Shown here: one piece after another, positions 60,724 to 64,000 of the stretch
Numbering within the stretch: the stretch's first letter is position 1
How the letters are laid out: every line of letters starts with the position of its first letter
Assembly (NCBI RefSeq): GCF_000516985.1
Contig: NW_006917100.1
Location: forward strand, 1,229,490 to 1,293,489
Length of the DNA: 64,000 bases
Source of the DNA: Pestalotiopsis fici W106-1
Taxonomy: Eukaryota > Ascomycota > Sordariomycetes > Amphisphaeriales > Sporocadaceae
Reading direction: 5' to 3'
The notes under the pieces: model-generated
Database searches by the model: none
Told to the model about the DNA's origin: nothing
The model's input: only the letters and a program-made list of their open reading frames with translations
Translations under genes and position numbers: made by a program

Positions 60724-62307
60724 ATGAACCGCCCGGCAGGAGGCAGCATGGCTGGAGCGACCACCACGTCCAGCCAGACCGGTGCCGGTGCTCCTCTGGA
60801 GCCAACCTGGCAAGGATACTGCGGCAGCACCATGGATGCCCTCTTCCTTATTGAGTGGTGCCTTCGTGGTTCTGGCAAGCACGTCCCAAGGCGACCGCAC
60901 GATCGTGAGAGAGCCGAACTCATCGTTAGCGGTAACATCTTCATCTACGAGGAGCACGCCAGTGGCATCAAACGATGGACTGACGGTGTCCCGTGGAGCC
61001 CCAGTCGTATCCTAGGCAACTTCCTCATCTACAGGGAGCTCGATAAGCCGTTTGAGCCCGGCCAGAAGAAGAAGGCCAAGCCCAAGAAGGAAAATGGCGT
61101 GACCAAGGCGACTAGCAACCAGAGATCTAGCTCGATCGGCCACTCTGGAATGATGGCTATGGGATCAGCCACAACATCGTCGACCACGACATCGACATCG
61201 TTCAATAACCAGAATGGATCTGGCCAAGGAGACGCCGAAACACGAGCTCTGGTAGGGTCACTAGTCGACAGCTACCAGTTCAAGCAGGACGGTCTTATCA
61301 AGAAGACTATCAGTCTGTCGTATAACAATATTACACATCACATAGTATCTTATTACACTATCGAAGATGTCAAGAACGGTAATTTGATGCGACCAAGCGA
61401 GACGTTCTTGCGAGGATTTCCGCCCCGGGCCGAGCTCATCCAGAACAGCAACTTTCGAGCACCGGTTGACGACAACGACATCTTTGTCATGCCCGACGAC
61501 CCGCGTTTCGCTGGTTACGATCCTCGAGCATACGATGATGGCAGGTACATGATGCAAGGCATCTACACGAATACAGTCCCGAGATCGATGTCGGTGCCCA
61601 CGGTGCCCAGCGTGCCCGGCCTTCACATTGGATACACAGCGCAATACGCACCCCAGAACTACGCGGTTTCCCAGTCGATAGCAACGACCATGCCTTCCAC
61701 AGCTCATATCCCGGCCGGCTACGCTCCGCCGTCTGCCCAATCTTATACATACGACCAAAATTCACTGTCGTCAAGATATGGTTCACAGGATTCGAGCTAT
61801 CTGTCTGGTGGTCCTGTCCCCAATTCTCTTCGAAGACACACGTCCGTGTATGGTGCGAACGGCAATAACCAGCACTCTTTTACTACCCCGGCTCTCCCAA
61901 GAAGCCAACTGAGTAGCAGCGTATTGCCGAGCAATGGTGACGCCAACCACAGCCTTGGCAGTGGCTCTTTCAGCACTGGCGCGGATATCTATGGAACTCA
62001 ACCCAGCTCAGGGAGCTCCAATCACCATCTGTCATACGATTCGAACTCGGCAGCTCCTAATACCAGTTCATACACATCGCAGAACTCGGCATCATCTTCT
62101 TTTGATGGGTTGCCACATTCGCAGAGTGCCACAAGCTCATCTGGTCCTGTACAACCCGCCACGGACTACGACGGCTCGATCTCAACTACGAATGGTACGA
62201 CAGGCTTTCACTCGACGAGTGGCGGAGCAACTCCAGATGAGCTCATCCCACCCCGGGCTAGTGGTTCTGAATGGGGCAACAGCAGCTTTTCTGGTTATCA
62301 GCATTAG
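60724..62307 (+). CDS. WOPR-domain (Gti1/Pac2 family) transcription factor
   Basis: Fungal DNA-binding regulator of the Wor1/Ryp1/Sge1/Gti1 type; relatives control morphological switching, development and virulence programmes. Intronless, 527 aa. The start is the ATG at 60724 (A at -3, no upstream ATG in the near leader). WOPRa box is about residues 27-107 (TWQGYCGSTMDALFLIEWCL, then VPRRPHDRERAELI, then GIKRWTDG and WSPSRILGNFLIYREL). K83-R-W-T86-D-G is the conserved candidate PKA site. A Lys-rich run follows (KKKAKPKK, 115-122), then a Ser/Thr linker. WOPRb box is about 174-225 (LVGSLVDSYQFKQDGLIKKT, then HHIVSYYTIEDV). The remaining about 300 residues are disordered, rich in Ser, Gln, Tyr, Asn and Pro, and probably transactivating. 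The two-box layout and the KPFEPGQKKKAK join favour the Sge1/Ryp1 clade over Pac2, but this needs a tree, so no symbol is given. Confidence 0.93.
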   Translation: MNRPAGGSMAGATTTSSQTGAGAPLEPTWQGYCGSTMDALFLIEWCLRGSGKHVPRRPHDRERAELIVSGNIFIYEEHASGIKRWTDGVPWSPSRILGNFLIYRELDKPFEPGQKKKAKPKKENGVTKATSNQRSSSIGHSGMMAMGSATTSSTTTSTSFNNQNGSGQGDAETRALVGSLVDSYQFKQDGLIKKTISLSYNNITHHIVSYYTIEDVKNGNLMRPSETFLRGFPPRAELIQNSNFRAPVDDNDIFVMPDDPRFAGYDPRAYDDGRYMMQGIYTNTVPRSMSVPTVPSVPGLHIGYTAQYAPQNYAVSQSIATTMPSTAHIPAGYAPPSAQSYTYDQNSLSSRYGSQDSSYLSGGPVPNSLRRHTSVYGANGNNQHSFTTPALPRSQLSSSVLPSNGDANHSLGSGSFSTGADIYGTQPSSGSSNHHLSYDSNSAAPNTSSYTSQNSASSSFDGLPHSQSATSSSGPVQPATDYDGSISTTNGTTGFHSTSGGATPDELIPPRASGSEWGNSSFSGYQH

Positions 62308-64000
62308 TAGTCTCGTTCACGCTTCGTATGTATTTGTACACCTCATACAGCGTCTTTTCTTGTTTGGGTTCTTCTTTTACTGCTTGACTTTTTCTTATTT
62401 TTACCTGTTTACTCGAGTCCTGGTGGACTTGGCATTCCTGGCATTGCGGCAACCCCCCAAAAATTATCATGGCTGTGCATCGGATGAGGGTTTACGCATC
62501 GGGAGGCGAAACAATAATGGCAAAACGGAGTTTCTGGAGTTATTCGGGCTTTGAGCGTTATTATCAAGAAAAGAAAGAAATCTCTCGGGGTTTGGAGGAC
62601 GCGTGATCCACAACTTCATGCATGTGTGAATTAGACCTGGAGAATTGATGCTTTGGTAGTTGATGCTTTGGTAGTTGGTTATGAGTTTGCGGGTGCGGTA
62701 TTACCCCCGTCTAACACGTTGGCATTTATGGTTATGCAGTATAATCAAGATGATTTCTTGTCCCTTTGGACGCTATAATCGACAGTTTGAAAGACGTGTG
62801 TTATTTTCTGGAGCCAATATGGGCATCTACTTTCAGAGACCAATTGTGTTGCGTAAGAGTTGCCCAAAAATCGGTTGATCTCCGAGGACACACTGGCTCT
62901 ACTCCCAATAGTTGATGAGTTCCGGTAGTTCTTGTCCACACTCGCTTGGTGTTACTGATTACAGTGCTCTGCTGGTTCTCTTGTCACTTAAGCCATGGAA
63001 TCCGTGGGCCGTATTTTGAGGTGAGGCCAAGAGAGGAGAGGAGATGTGGTAGTGAGTGGAGGAGTGCAGTCAGATTGAGACTATGCTGCTTCGTGCATAC
63101 ATTCATTACCGTTAGTACATTCAGCCCAGACTACAGACAAAGCCAATACTCGTTGTAGATGCTGCAGGAATACGGGCTAACTTGACCAGGATCATGTCTG
63201 GTGGAGAGTACGACGAGATACTGGGAAGTCTTTGTCAACATTCCAGACATGTGCTAGCGCATGGGGACGAACCGATTGGACGAGCTTGGGTACTCGACGT
63301 ACCTGCGCATATGTTGTCGGTATATGAGTAGTCCGCCCATTCAAATTCTGCCGAGAGACCCAGCATATGTGATTAGCACCCGTAACTACCTGATACAACA
63401 CCATCAGCAGAGCAGTTGGTGGTAATAGTTAGCGTGGTAGCACGGTAGTGATAGCAGTAGGTTGGCCCCGAACATGACTTTGAGACTGATCAATTTGAGG
63501 TACAGCAGGGCCTACATGGTACAGATGGCTGCAATCCGTTAGTATTGACGTGGTTGTAGTTAACATCCCTGCCTGACTACTTCAATGATAGATGGCCTAC
63601 ATAGGTACCTGTGCCATCAATATCCATACTACCTACCTACTTGAATTGCATGAGATATCACTAATGACGTGCAGACTCAGCCCACCAGACTCGGCCAGCC
63701 CAGCTACATTAGCCAGCCAGTCAGTTCAGCAAGCACTCTTACAACACATGCGTCAGTGAGCGAGTGGCTTGGGAGCCCCCCTCCCCCCCAATCCGTTTCT
63801 CTCCCTACATTATCCTTCCCCCTCTCTTCTGCTCCACCTGTTTCTGCCGTCATTGGCAACAACAGCCAACAATATGACTGGACTTGAATGTAATCCTGAC
63901 GATGGAACTAGCGTATTTGCGGACTTGATGTTGGAGAATGGGCTAAGGCGGGCGGGGGAGGAGGAGAGGGATAGGCTCTTATGATTTGTTGAGGTTTACT
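62308..64000. other. 3' flank of the WOPR gene
   Basis: T-rich 3' UTR-like sequence to about 62450, then no convincing gene. A frame with an internal ATG at 63873 (36 codons to a stop at 63982-63984, in an open stretch from 63769) is too short to call. Repeated CCAGC motifs occur at 63670-63730 and TACC/GGTA repeats at 63595-63645. Confidence 0.4.

Overview
The window looks like filamentous ascomycete (Pezizomycotina, probably Sordariomycete) nuclear DNA. The reasons are short GT-AG introns with CTAAC/CTGAC-type branch sites, a microsomal P450, a Tdp1 DNA-repair enzyme, a WOPR-domain (Gti1/Pac2, Wor1/Ryp1/Sge1-type) regulator, pyrimidine-rich promoters, and a very large AT-rich block carrying the scars of repeat-induced point mutation (RIP). 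Two 100-N scaffold gaps are present (11435-11534 and 49727-49826).

Layout. 1-265: C-terminal end of a gene entering from the left. 2099-3749: three-exon cytochrome P450. 3750-6616: gene-poor flank. 6617-43473: about 36.9 kb of RIP-mutated, TA-rich DNA. 43474-45459: intergenic. 45460-47920: seven-exon tyrosyl-DNA phosphodiesterase with N-terminal ubiquitin-interacting motifs. 47921-60723: about 12.8 kb without a convincing gene, not RIP-mutated and rich in microsatellites. 60724-62307: intronless WOPR transcription factor gene. 62308-64000: its 3' flank.

The most interesting part is the RIP block. A 15-bp inverted repeat (14/15 identical) lies at its two edges, so it may be one giant TIR-bounded element, or a nest of elements inside one. 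Read through the RIP damage (CAA/CAG/TGG becoming TAA/TAG, His to Tyr, Cys to Tyr), it holds at least a dozen long fossil reading frames on both strands. The best preserved is about 1,450 codons long without a frameshift (26281 to about 30640). It encodes five 174-bp tandem modules, each with two C-x2-C-x12-H-x3-C zinc fingers, then a Ulp1/C48-type cysteine protease domain with correctly spaced H-D-Q-C positions, a proline-rich linker and one more finger. Two other fossil frames, 24 kb apart, are paralogous to each other. The RIP shows an unusual context rule: CpA survives almost only as GpCpA, and CpG is untouched.

The three complete host genes do not form a pathway. The WOPR gene has the features of a self-regulated master regulator: a very long gene-free upstream region and three copies of the same 9-mer, close to the Wor1-type binding site, within 1 kb of its start. 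Most fossil genes are described by structure only, because I do not recognise their families. Coordinates of degenerate frames are approximate.
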